Assembly (NCBI GenBank): GCA_020697255.1
Contig: JAJFBE010000006.1
Span: 1 to 64,000, forward strand
DNA length: 64,000 nucleotides
From: Burkholderiales bacterium
GTDB lineage: Bacteria; Pseudomonadota; Gammaproteobacteria; Burkholderiales; UBA11063
Direction of reading: 5' to 3'
Positions 56,387 through 64,000 of the stretch are shown one piece after another. A program made the position numbers and the translations under genes. Position 1 is the first letter of the stretch. Each line of letters begins with the position of its first letter. The notes under the pieces were generated by a model. The model was not told the origin of the DNA, did no database searches, and saw only the letters and a list, made by a program, of their open reading frames with translations.

Positions 56387-57232
56387 ATGAGTAAATTGGA
56401 ACAGCTAGATTTTAAATCAGCAAACTTTAGTCGTAACTTTGCAAAATCTTTGGAAGATACCGGATTTGCAGTTATAAAAAATCACCCTCTGGATCAACAG
56501 TTAATTGCCGATGTATTTAATGAATGGGCAGACTTTTTTTCAAGCAACTATAAAAATAATTATATCTACAATAATGATACCCAGGATGGGTTATTCCCAA
56601 TGACAGTTTCTGAAAAAGCTGTGGGATATAATGTAAAAGACATAAAAGAATTTTATCATTACTACCCATGGGGACAGTACCCTAAAGAATTATCGGATAA
56701 AACAAAACGGCTATATGTTCAAATGAATGCTATTGCGGTTAATCTCCTAAATTGTGTAGAAGATAATTTGCCAGAAAGAATTAAAGACACTCTATCGATG
56801 CCATTGAGTAAAATGATAGAAAATTCAAAGCAGACGTTACTCAGGGTATTACATTACCCTCCTTTAAGTGGTAATGAAGAAATAGGCGCTGTACGTGCCA
56901 GCCCGCACGGTGATATCAACCTTATAACTATTTTAATTACTGCATCACAAGCTGGCCTGCAATTAAAAGATAAAAATGGTAAATGGCTTGATGTACCTGC
57001 AGACCCAGGAATGTTAGCAATTAATATTGGTGATATGCTGGAAGAAGCAACTGCAGGGTTTTATAAATCTACATTACATCAGGTGATTAATCCAATTGAT
57101 GATAATCGTTTAAAATCACGCTATTCAATTCCGCTATTTTTACATCCAAGACCTGATGTGGTTCTTTCAGAAAAATATACTGCAAGATCTTTTTTAAATG
57201 AGCGCCTGCGTGAAATTGGAATTAAAAAATAA
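56387..57232 (+). CDS. 2-oxoglutarate/Fe(II)-dependent oxygenase (isopenicillin-N-synthase type)
   Basis: A 281-residue cytoplasmic enzyme of the IPNS-like family. Iron ligands are His174 and Asp176 (SPHGDINLITIL) and His231 (STLHQVINP), and the cosubstrate-binding Arg245 is followed by YSIPLF. The N-terminal DIOX_N part reads GFAVIKNHPLDQQLI. Substrate unknown; bacterial members hydroxylate amino acids, gibberellin-like or other small acids. It is followed closely by the DUF3460 gene (15 bp) and an O-methyltransferase, likely an operon starting at or near mnmA. Confidence 0.87.
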   Translation: MSKLEQLDFKSANFSRNFAKSLEDTGFAVIKNHPLDQQLIADVFNEWADFFSSNYKNNYIYNNDTQDGLFPMTVSEKAVGYNVKDIKEFYHYYPWGQYPKELSDKTKRLYVQMNAIAVNLLNCVEDNLPERIKDTLSMPLSKMIENSKQTLLRVLHYPPLSGNEEIGAVRASPHGDINLITILITASQAGLQLKDKNGKWLDVPADPGMLAINIGDMLEEATAGFYKSTLHQVINPIDDNRLKSRYSIPLFLHPRPDVVLSEKYTARSFLNERLREIGIKK

Positions 57233-57247
57233 TTGAGGATAAAAACT

Positions 57248-57478
57248 ATGACTAAAGATACTACATATGTTTCTGAAATTGGTAAGTTTGTTAAAACTTA
57301 TGTGCAAGAGCACCCAAAAGTTGAAAGTGAACGTAAACATTTACGTGAAACTTGGTGGGATACAGATGGAATTGATCTGGCAGAACAAAAAAACTATCAT
57401 GATAGCGAAGTAAAATTTGGTTCTTATGTTTACTTTAGTTATCCAATGAATACACAGCCTACCCAAGATAATAAATGA
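57248..57478 (+). CDS. DUF3460-like small protein
   Basis: A 76-residue protein with the DUF3460 pattern: FVKTYVQEHPKVE, then RETWWD, an EQ-rich middle and KFGSYVYF near the end. DUF3460 is mostly reported from Betaproteobacteria, which bears on the taxonomy of this window. The start at 57248 has GAGGA 8 bases upstream. Its stop overlaps the next gene's ATG (ATGA). Function unknown. Confidence 0.72.
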   Translation: MTKDTTYVSEIGKFVKTYVQEHPKVESERKHLRETWWDTDGIDLAEQKNYHDSEVKFGSYVYFSYPMNTQPTQDNK

Positions 57479-58140
57479 AGGGGCGAATCACCGAAGAACT
57501 GTACCGATATGCCCTATCCATAGCCAAAGATGAGCATCCGGTACTGCAAGATTTGCGTAAAAGAACCCAAACATTGCCAGGCAGCCACATGCAAATCTCC
57601 CCCGATCAGGGACAATTTATGGCAATGCTTGCAAAAATCCTAGGTGCTCATAAATATCTTGAAATTGGGGTATTTACCGGCTATAGTGCGCTGGCAGTTA
57701 CCCTGGCAATGAATGCTGATAGTGCTATGACATTTGCCCTGGATAATGACCAGGTAACTATGGAAGTTGCCAAAGAATACTGGGCAAAAGCCTGTGTGGT
57801 AAATAAGATTACTCCAATAATTGGTGAGGCTCTAACTTCCTTGATTAAATTAATAGAAAACGGGCACAGTAATACTTTTGATATGGTATTTATTGATGCC
57901 AGGAAATCGGATTATATTGCATATTTTGAGCGTAGCTATCAATTAATTAAGCCAGGTGGTATAATATTGATAGATAATATTTTTATGCAAGGTTTGGTTT
58001 TGGAACACCAGCAAAAAGAATCGGCCAGGGCGGTAGATGAATTTAATCATTTTCTAAAAAGCCAAGATCTTGACTACTGCGTTACAACGATTGCTGATGG
58101 CCTAACGATCGTTCGCAAACCACATCAAGGAGGAATATAG
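57475..58140 (+). CDS. class I SAM-dependent O-methyltransferase (COMT-like)
   Basis: A 221-residue enzyme of the Methyltransf_3 family: LEIGVFTGYSALAVTLAM (SAM motif I), FALDNDQVTMEVAKEYW, MVFIDARKSDYIAYFE (metal-binding Asp region) and GGIILIDNIFMQG (metal DN pair). These enzymes use Mg2+ to methylate catechol-like hydroxyls. Substrate unknown. It overlaps DUF3460 by 4 bp and ends directly before tolR. Confidence 0.88.
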   Translation: MKGRITEELYRYALSIAKDEHPVLQDLRKRTQTLPGSHMQISPDQGQFMAMLAKILGAHKYLEIGVFTGYSALAVTLAMNADSAMTFALDNDQVTMEVAKEYWAKACVVNKITPIIGEALTSLIKLIENGHSNTFDMVFIDARKSDYIAYFERSYQLIKPGGIILIDNIFMQGLVLEHQQKESARAVDEFNHFLKSQDLDYCVTTIADGLTIVRKPHQGGI

Positions 58141-58551
58141 GTGAAGAGAAAAAGAAAATTAGGTAGTCTTAAAAATGAAATGAATGTGGTACCCTACATT
58201 GATGTAATGTTGGTATTACTAATTATTTTCATGGTTACTGCGCCTATGTTTGTACCTGCGGTAATTAATTTACCCAGTGTTGGTAAAGCAGCACAATTGA
58301 CCTCAGAGCCAATAGAAGTTAGTATCACTAAAGATAATAAATATGCGGTAAGTCAAAAAAACCAGACTTTCCAGATTAATAACATATCTGAATTAGTCGG
58401 CAAAGTACAAGGTTTGATAAAAGGAGATACACCGATTGTAATCTCGGCCGATAAAGAAACCAAATATGAGGGGGTTATCAGCGTAGTAGACAAACTCCAC
58501 GCCGCTGGCATTAAAAAAGTAGCACTAGTGGTTAAAGAAAAAAATGGATAA
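58141..58551 (+). CDS. tolR: TolR/ExbD biopolymer transport protein
   Basis: A 136-residue inner-membrane protein with one transmembrane helix carrying the proton-channel Asp: NVVPYIDVMLVLLIIFMV. The periplasmic domain ends VDKLHAAGIKKVALVV, the TolR/ExbD signature. GTG start, AAGGAGG upstream. It is followed by tolA (8-bp overlap) and tolB. The partner tolQ is not upstream here; an O-methyltransferase gene takes that place. Confidence 0.92.
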   Translation: MKRKRKLGSLKNEMNVVPYIDVMLVLLIIFMVTAPMFVPAVINLPSVGKAAQLTSEPIEVSITKDNKYAVSQKNQTFQINNISELVGKVQGLIKGDTPIVISADKETKYEGVISVVDKLHAAGIKKVALVVKEKNG

Positions 58552-59293
58552 TAGCCTTTTAAAAAAACGAAGTAGTACTATTGCTTCGTTAATATTCCAT
58601 GTCTTACTTATAATAGGTTTGATTGGATTTAAAAGTGCGTATATAATGGTTCCATCACGTTCCAATGGAATTGAGGTGAGCTTAGTAAGTGATGACGAAA
58701 TTGCTCCTACAACCAGGAATATTAGCCAGGTTAAAAACCCGGAACCAATAAAAACACTTAATGATAAAGCGGATATAAATGTTAAGCAGGATGATGCAAA
58801 ACGTAACAAACCAGCACCATCTAAAATTATTCAACCGATAGTTGCAAAAAATCCGAATCCGAATACTTTACAGCAAAAACCGCAAAAAAAGAAGGTAAAA
58901 ACAAATAAGCAAATTAATGACCTATTAAACCAAATTGCCCCATCTGATACAGCAAGCGGAAAAACCAAAGCTGCGGCTACCGGAGGGGTGGATAGTGGAA
59001 CTAGTGATACCGATAATATGATCAGTAATTATGCTGATTTGGTTATCCAAAAGGTACGTCCGTTTGTAGTAATACCTGATAATTTGGATAATAATGCAAA
59101 AGCAATTGTTGAAGTTACATTACTACCTAGCATGGAGGTATTTGATATAAAATTAATAAAATCCAGCGGGAATTCAGATTATGATAATAATGTTCAACAG
59201 GCGATTGACCGGGTACGTGTATTTCCACCGCTACCGGATAAGGCAAAATTTAGTGATTATAGAGTATTACGTTTAACGTTTAAACCACAGTAA
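58544..59293 (+). CDS. tolA: TolA-like protein
   Basis: A 249-residue protein with an N-terminal transmembrane helix (ASLIFHVLLIIGLIGFKSAY), a polar Lys/Pro/Asn-rich linker (about 55-150) and a C-terminal TonB/TolA-like domain (AIVEVTLLPSMEVFDIKLIKSSGN; VRVFPPLPDKAKF). TolA connects TolQR in the inner membrane with TolB and Pal, energising outer-membrane constriction. The linker is much shorter than in E. coli TolA (421 aa). Confidence 0.88.
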   Translation: MDNSLLKKRSSTIASLIFHVLLIIGLIGFKSAYIMVPSRSNGIEVSLVSDDEIAPTTRNISQVKNPEPIKTLNDKADINVKQDDAKRNKPAPSKIIQPIVAKNPNPNTLQQKPQKKKVKTNKQINDLLNQIAPSDTASGKTKAAATGGVDSGTSDTDNMISNYADLVIQKVRPFVVIPDNLDNNAKAIVEVTLLPSMEVFDIKLIKSSGNSDYDNNVQQAIDRVRVFPPLPDKAKFSDYRVLRLTFKPQ

Positions 59294-59310
59294 AGCGAAA
59301 GAGAAATAAT

Positions 59311-60546
59311 ATGTACAATAAATTAATAATTGGAATAATGAGTTTAACGATAATTGGATCGAGTTATGCCCTACAGGATATCCAAATTGTGGGAGGAACG
59401 AATGCCGGTAACCCTAAGGTTGCAGTAGTAAATTTCACCGGTGATAGCACTGAAGATGAAACTAATGTAAGTCGTACAATTGCAAATGATCTAAGTATTA
59501 CCGGTGAATTTGCAGTAAAACAATATCCGGATGCTACTAACATTGAACCCGGCACAAAATATATCATTTCCGGTGCTGTAAATGGTAACACTATTAATTT
59601 TAAATTAACCGGCAATGAAGTAGCAGGTAAAAACAGTGAACTACTTGACCAAAATGTAACCTATACTACCAATGTGCGTAAAGCTGCACATACGATTAGT
59701 AATAACACTTACCAAAAAATTACTAATGTTAAGGGAATATTCACTACAAAAATTGCCTACATAAAACGTAGCGGCAAAATATATAGTATCATTATATCTG
59801 ATTACGACGGATATAACCAGAAAACTATTTTTAGTAGCGGACACCCGGTTAGTTCACTAGCTTGGGATAATACCGGTAATCTGTTAGCCTATGTGAGTTT
59901 TGAATCGGGCAAGCCAGTTGTGTATGTTCAAAATTTACCCCAAGCCCAGCGCTATGTTGTTGCTAATTTTAACGGCTCTAATTCAGCACCGGCATTTACT
60001 CCTGATGGTAAAAAGTTGGCTGTGACTTTAAGTAAGGATGACCACGGCTCACACATATATCTGGTGAATAACGGGGCTAACACCACAGCGACAAATATTT
60101 TGCCTTCATCGTTTAGTGGAAGCATTCAAACAGAAGCATCATTCTCCAATAACGGAAGCATGGTATTTTCGTCAAACCATGATAGTGGCGCGCAAATTTT
60201 TATGTCAAACTTGCAAGGTGCAGAGCCAACTAGGCTAACACTTAATTTGGGTAATTATAATGTCAGCCCACGCTTTTCACATGATGCCAGCAAAATAACT
60301 TTTGTTAATCGTAATGCCGGAGTCCTAAAGGCATACTTAATGGATTTATCTACCAAAGTATCTTACCCGATTAGCTTGCAAACTACCCAGGATCTGGCGC
60401 CAAGTTTTGCTCCAAATGATAAATTAATCTTATTTTCCAGCAATGGGGAAAGTATTTATATTGGCAATAGCACCGGAACTATCCAAACCAGATTAAACAA
60501 AATTTCCGGAACAATTATCGACCAAAGCTGGGCAAATAATTTTTAA
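59311..60546 (+). CDS. tolB: TolB periplasmic beta-propeller protein
   Basis: A 411-residue protein with a signal peptide (cleavage SYA/LQ), an N-terminal alpha/beta domain and WD40-like PD40 repeats: KIAYIKRSGKIYSIIISDYDG, VSSLAWDNTGNLLAYVSFESG and FTPDGKKLAVTLSKDDHGSHIY (each quoted to at most 20 residues: KIAYIKRSGKIYSIIISDYD; SLAWDNTGNLLAYVSF; TPDGKKLAVTLSKDDHGSH). TolB links TolA and Pal. No pal follows; the next gene is a small secreted protein 15 bp downstream. Confidence 0.94.
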   Translation: MYNKLIIGIMSLTIIGSSYALQDIQIVGGTNAGNPKVAVVNFTGDSTEDETNVSRTIANDLSITGEFAVKQYPDATNIEPGTKYIISGAVNGNTINFKLTGNEVAGKNSELLDQNVTYTTNVRKAAHTISNNTYQKITNVKGIFTTKIAYIKRSGKIYSIIISDYDGYNQKTIFSSGHPVSSLAWDNTGNLLAYVSFESGKPVVYVQNLPQAQRYVVANFNGSNSAPAFTPDGKKLAVTLSKDDHGSHIYLVNNGANTTATNILPSSFSGSIQTEASFSNNGSMVFSSNHDSGAQIFMSNLQGAEPTRLTLNLGNYNVSPRFSHDASKITFVNRNAGVLKAYLMDLSTKVSYPISLQTTQDLAPSFAPNDKLILFSSNGESIYIGNSTGTIQTRLNKISGTIIDQSWANNF

Positions 60547-60561
60547 TAGAAAAAAAATTAT

Positions 60562-61080
60562 ATGAGAAACTTATATAAATTTTTATTTCTTGCTATATTA
60601 ATTTCATCTATATCATTAGCTAACGCTTTGCAAGTACAGTGTGCAACAATCACAAAATACCTGCAAGATAAAATTAAAACAAATAATGTCTACGTTATTT
60701 ACCTTGATATATGGTGGTACAGGCATAAAGACACCGGAACAATAATAACAATTTTTGGGAATAGCGATAATATTCATCCAAACAGTTTTTCCGGAAAAAC
60801 CTGGGAGACTATTAATGATGATATAGGTGCAAATAACTACACTGAAAGTAAAAAATGGAGTTTTAACCGGGTAAAAGATACGCAGATGTGGCAAATTTCT
60901 GCTTTACCATGGTTTAATAACGATATAGCAGTATTCAAAGAAGAAGATCAAGGTGTTAAGTGGTTTGAAGATTCAGATAAGAAACTCAAACAATATCTTA
61001 CTTTGCTTAGACGAAATTACTATAACGTAATAACAGATAGAGAAGCTAATAGAAATGGTGTTATGCATTTTGCGCTTTAA
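60562..61080 (+). CDS. small secreted protein after tolB
   Basis: A 172-residue protein with a signal peptide (core FLFLAILISSISLANA, cleavage ANA/LQ). One mature Cys (VQCATIT) lies near the N-terminus, with Trp-rich strands (YLDIWWYRH; WQISALPWFNND) and a Lys/Arg-rich C-terminus. It takes the place normally held by pal but has no OmpA-like domain and no lipobox. I group it loosely with the other exported proteins. A hairpin GCTTTAACC/GGTTAAAGC (61074-61100) overlaps its stop codon and may end the tol transcript. Confidence 0.72.
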   Translation: MRNLYKFLFLAILISSISLANALQVQCATITKYLQDKIKTNNVYVIYLDIWWYRHKDTGTIITIFGNSDNIHPNSFSGKTWETINDDIGANNYTESKKWSFNRVKDTQMWQISALPWFNNDIAVFKEEDQGVKWFEDSDKKLKQYLTLLRRNYYNVITDREANRNGVMHFAL

Positions 61081-61100
61081 CCCAAACACTTGGTTAAAGC
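61074..61100 (+). terminator. hairpin at the end of the tol unit
   Basis: GCTTTAACC (61074-61082) pairs perfectly with GGTTAAAGC (61092-61100) around a 9-base loop. It overlaps the stop codon. There is no T tract, so termination is uncertain. Confidence 0.45.
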
Positions 61101-61297
61101 TCAAAATTCTATAGGTTTTATTCCTGTTTAGCTTTGATATACCTAGTTTTGAACATGCATAAAAACTCCGTAAAATTTTGCAAAGCAAATCTAGCCCATC
61201 CAATCAATTTCCCTTTCCTTATAGCTAATTCCTTATAATGGCTTCTTTGTTCACTGTATTTCTGCTTAAAGGGAAATCACATGTAATTTATAGAAAC

Positions 61298-61341
61298 TAC
61301 GGAATTTCGGTATATAAATAGCTTTTTAACCAGTGTAAAAT
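61298..61341 (+). promoter_or_regulatory. regulon palindrome plus -10 box for the 61379 gene
   Basis: TACGGAATTTCGGTA (61298-61312) is followed after exactly 23 bp by TAAAAT (61336-61341). The start codon is at 61379. Spacing equals that in front of the other secreted-protein genes. The rest of the 61101-61297 gap holds nothing I recognise. Confidence 0.68.
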
Positions 61342-61378
61342 AATAGTAAATATAATACTACTATTAGAAAGTTAAAAA

Positions 61379-61819
61379 ATGTTTAATCGTTATTATTTGG
61401 GTCTATTAGCAGCGTTATCTCTCTATGCAGGGATTGTTAAAGCCGATGAAGTGGTGCAATTTGCTTCAATTGAGGTGCCTATGATGTATCAACACGAATT
61501 GGGCTGTGAAACTGGGGAAATAATTCTTTCCTACTCTATAGACAAGAAAAATGCATCTACCAATCTTGAGCCGGATAACGCACCAGCTATGATTAGTAAA
61601 ATGCATGACCACATCTATATTGTCTCGTCATTTAAAAAAAATAATGACATAACTTTTATGATTAGAAAAAATATAGCAGATCCTAAAATCCCATGGGAGT
61701 TTCAATTTTTAAAGGCTGATGAAGATGGAGATGTTAATGTCGGTGAACCAATAAAATTACAAATTATACCGAAGAAAAACCCTAAATCACCTTCAAAAAT
61801 AAATTGCCCTGTATCTTAA
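61379..61819 (+). CDS. small secreted protein of the palindrome regulon
   Basis: A 146-residue protein with a signal peptide (core YLGLLAALSLYAGIV, cleavage VKA/DE). Two cysteines in the mature chain (ELGCETG; KINCPVS) could form a disulfide closing a beta-rich domain. It carries the same promoter palindrome and spacing as five other exported proteins in the window. Function unknown. Confidence 0.75.
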   Translation: MFNRYYLGLLAALSLYAGIVKADEVVQFASIEVPMMYQHELGCETGEIILSYSIDKKNASTNLEPDNAPAMISKMHDHIYIVSSFKKNNDITFMIRKNIADPKIPWEFQFLKADEDGDVNVGEPIKLQIIPKKNPKSPSKINCPVS

Positions 61820-61852
61820 GTTTTAATACTTTTTACGATTTATTCCCAACTG

Positions 61853-63553
61853 CTATTCTACTTTTATTAGAAGATAATGTAGTAATAGTTGCTGATCTAA
61901 CCTTGGCCTGGACAACAAATTTGCAGTTACTATGTCTATCGACGTACCCTTTATAAGGGTAAGTACCGATAGTTTATCCGGAGCCAATGCCGATTGTAAT
62001 TTAACCAAATCACTGGCTTTTAATAATACATAGTATGGTTTAGTTAATTGTTTTAGCCGAGATATATTATTCCCTACCCTTAAATATTTATTCTTGCTAT
62101 GAAATTCGAGTGTTAAGGAGTTAACATCATAATCTGCTACTACTAAAGATTGCTCTTGTTTATTTAGATAACTTGCCGCCTGATAACCAATATCATACTT
62201 AATGTATATCTGCCCATAAATTAACAGTATAAAAATGAACACTAAATTAATCGCTAAAACCGGATATAAAATAGCTTTGGATAAATCATTTTGATGCATA
62301 AACATAATAAACAAGACCAACATTAAAAGCCCCGTTAGGCTCACAACAAATATCGATCCGTGGCCAAAAACAAAAATGCTCAAGCCAATTACCGTAATCA
62401 CTAAGATTACTGCAAACCAGATTTGTACATAAAAAATCTTGTGCATTCGATCCGGAGTATTTATTCTATAATCTACAAACCAACTGGCACATAAAATTGC
62501 TGCAAATGGAATTAAAATATTAGTATAATAATCAAGCTGGAATTTAGCAATACTAAACAAAAGAAAGGTTGGTAAAAAGCTCCCTAGCAAATAATAAAAT
62601 CCAATGGCATTACTTTGCCTGATTGGAGATTTTTTACGACAATAAGCAAAAATAGCTATAACTAATATAAAAGACCATGGCAAAAAAGACCATAAGAACG
62701 TATGTATAAAAAAGAAATAATGGCTAAATGAAGTACTGCCGCTATGCACAATTGGGCCGTTATTAAAAAACCGTCCAAACTGGCTATCCCAAAAAAACCA
62801 CTTAATTCCTGAGACATGAGTTAAGCCATATATATTTTTTTCCGGATGCAAATCAAACTGGATATATAATGCTATTAACTCAGGAAGGATAAATATAAAT
62901 GAGAGAACCAGCGCAAGAATCCACTTAGGTTTGATTATATTAGAATATTGTTTTTTGTATATCCACAAAACGACCAACCCGCTACCTATAGTGACTAATA
63001 CAAATAACCCCTTAGTCATCATTGCACAGGCGGTAAATATAGCGCCTAACAACAAATTGGTAAACGTAAAGTATTTATTATAGCGATACCAGTAAAAACA
63101 GGCCGGCATGATCGTACCTTGCAAATATGCTTCTGCCCGTATGTCAATAGTAGAGGATAGCATTAAGTGTAAACTTGATAAATAGATAACTGTAGCAATA
63201 AGCCCGACATCAGGATTATATAATTCTTTTCCTAACCGATAGGTATAAGCTGCACCAATTAAATGAAATAAAAGGCCAGGTAAAACATAGGCAAAAGAAG
63301 TAATCCCAAAGATAGAATATGAAATAGCGGTTACCCAGAACGGAAAATGCGGCTTATCCAGCCAGTCAGTCCCAAAATGTCTCAGGTTAATCCAGTCGTG
63401 GCTTAACAGCATATTCTTAGCAATGCTGGCATATAGCGGCGGATCATCATTACGTAGTACCGGGGCAAAAAGACCCAGCGCATTTACCAATACGATCAAA
63501 ATGATTAACCCGTAAAGTAAATTATGTTTAAAATAACGCGAATCATTCAACAT
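61853..63553 (-). CDS. GT39-family lipid-linked glycosyltransferase (ArnT-like)
   Basis: A 566-residue inner-membrane protein with about 12 transmembrane helices. The first periplasmic loop holds RNDDPPLYASIAKNML and WLDKPHFPFWVTA, matching the acidic and basic residues of the ArnT/PMT catalytic loop. A soluble C-terminal domain follows the last helix (about 460-566). Such enzymes move a sugar from undecaprenyl phosphate to lipid A or to protein. The donor and acceptor are unknown. A PAP2 phosphatase gene lies upstream on the same strand. Confidence 0.83.
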   Translation of the reverse strand: MLNDSRYFKHNLLYGLIILIVLVNALGLFAPVLRNDDPPLYASIAKNMLLSHDWINLRHFGTDWLDKPHFPFWVTAISYSIFGITSFAYVLPGLLFHLIGAAYTYRLGKELYNPDVGLIATVIYLSSLHLMLSSTIDIRAEAYLQGTIMPACFYWYRYNKYFTFTNLLLGAIFTACAMMTKGLFVLVTIGSGLVVLWIYKKQYSNIIKPKWILALVLSFIFILPELIALYIQFDLHPEKNIYGLTHVSGIKWFFWDSQFGRFFNNGPIVHSGSTSFSHYFFFIHTFLWSFLPWSFILVIAIFAYCRKKSPIRQSNAIGFYYLLGSFLPTFLLFSIAKFQLDYYTNILIPFAAILCASWFVDYRINTPDRMHKIFYVQIWFAVILVITVIGLSIFVFGHGSIFVVSLTGLLMLVLFIMFMHQNDLSKAILYPVLAINLVFIFILLIYGQIYIKYDIGYQAASYLNKQEQSLVVADYDVNSLTLEFHSKNKYLRVGNNISRLKQLTKPYYVLLKASDLVKLQSALAPDKLSVLTLIKGTSIDIVTANLLSRPRLDQQLLLHYLLIKVE

Positions 63554-63623
63554 GATATATATTTAGAATCCATAAAAATTTGTATAACTATGTGATATGC
63601 AGATCCCGGCCTACCAACTTAAT

Positions 63624-64000
63624 CTATGCTATACGAGTGTTAGCGCGAGAAGCAGGTTTGCGACATAAACAAATTTGTACTAGTAAATAAGCAATCAAGC
63701 CACTGGCAATAACATCCAATGGCCAGTGCCAACCCGTACAAATACGGGATAATCCAACTAAGAGTAATAAGATAAACAACAAATTTTTAAGCCATCTTTT
63801 ATCAAACATGGCACTTAGAGCAAAGACAAAAATCGCCATATTTCCCGTATGCCCGGATGGGAATGATTTATATGCATTTTTAACTGCATTTTCAAATTGA
63901 TTTAACCAAAAGAACGAATTTTGTGGTAGGACAACATATGGTCTTGCTTCACCGATCACGACTTTCAGAACTTGAAATACCAGATAATAAGCAATAATTA
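63624..64000 (-). CDS. PAP2-family membrane phosphatase, partial at window end
   Basis: The frame stays open to the end of the window, so the N-terminus is missing. The visible 125 residues hold all three PAP2 motifs: KVVIGEARP (KxxxxxxRP), FPSGHT (PSGH) and SRICTGWHWPLDV (SRxxxxxHxxxD). The family removes phosphate from lipids such as undecaprenyl pyrophosphate, phosphatidic acid or lipid A. With the adjacent ArnT-like transferase it suggests a lipid A or undecaprenyl-phosphate function. Confidence 0.87.
   Translation of the reverse strand, partial: IIAYYLVFQVLKVVIGEARPYVVLPQNSFFWLNQFENAVKNAYKSFPSGHTGNMAIFVFALSAMFDKRWLKNLLFILLLLVGLSRICTGWHWPLDVIASGLIAYLLVQICLCRKPASRANTRIA

Noticed and set aside
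60973-61203. 76-codon minus-strand frame after the tol unit
   Set aside because: It overlaps the secreted-protein gene on the other strand and has no ribosome site or domain.

Overview
The window is AT-rich bacterial chromosome carrying Proteobacteria-type housekeeping genes: trhO, a bifunctional mnmC, tex, serS, dnaB, nth, rnhA, tolR-tolA-tolB, mnmA and a complete histidine pathway. The class is unsettled. A DUF3460-like small protein and the methyltransferase-rnhA pair fit a low-GC betaproteobacterium (Neisseriales-like). The his gene order GDCBHAFI, the long HisG and the fused HisIE look gammaproteobacterial. I saw no rRNA, tRNA, transposase or CRISPR array.

Layout. 0.6-8 kb: a MarR/MFS efflux pair, proB, a secreted repeat protein, and the tRNA wobble-uridine genes trhO-mnmC. 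8-22 kb: tex-tsaC, a CPA2 antiporter and serS, interleaved with secreted proteins and an exported low-molecular-weight phosphatase. 22.8-34 kb: a his operon (transcribed leftwards) encoding HisG, HisD, a HisC-HisB fusion, HisH, HisA, HisF and HisIE. It is interrupted by three paralogous secreted-protein genes, a GNAT gene, a RelE/Xre toxin-antitoxin pair, a truncated hisH copy and short palindromic repeats. 34-45 kb: small accessory genes, a large lipoprotein, hisN (which supplies the phosphatase missing from HisB), degP, gloA, nth and dnaB. 45-55 kb: a TSUP transporter, methyltransferase-rnhA, a toxin-antitoxin pair with a broken MazF, yceI, a tandem uridine-phosphorylase fusion, a GH64-like lipoprotein and dps. 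55-64 kb: mnmA, an oxygenase, DUF3460, an O-methyltransferase, tolRAB, a GT39-type sugar transferase and a PAP2 phosphatase that runs off the window end.

The most unusual feature is a family of small exported proteins: signal peptide, an early cysteine, and a beta-rich domain that often ends in hydrophobic-hydrophobic-Cys. Eight loci fit well and two more fit loosely. Six family genes share a 15-bp palindrome, consensus TACSGAAATTCSGTA, which sits 22-23 bp upstream of a putative -10 box. This predicts one activator-controlled regulon. Several accessory genes are bordered by partial copies of neighbouring housekeeping genes (hisH, hisG, and perhaps tsaC), which suggests they spread by tandem duplication. 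Other notable items are Rickettsia-like palindromic repeats inserted in frame in mnmC and in a gene remnant, and a leader RNA at 34148-34254 with three mutually exclusive pairings around a start codon.
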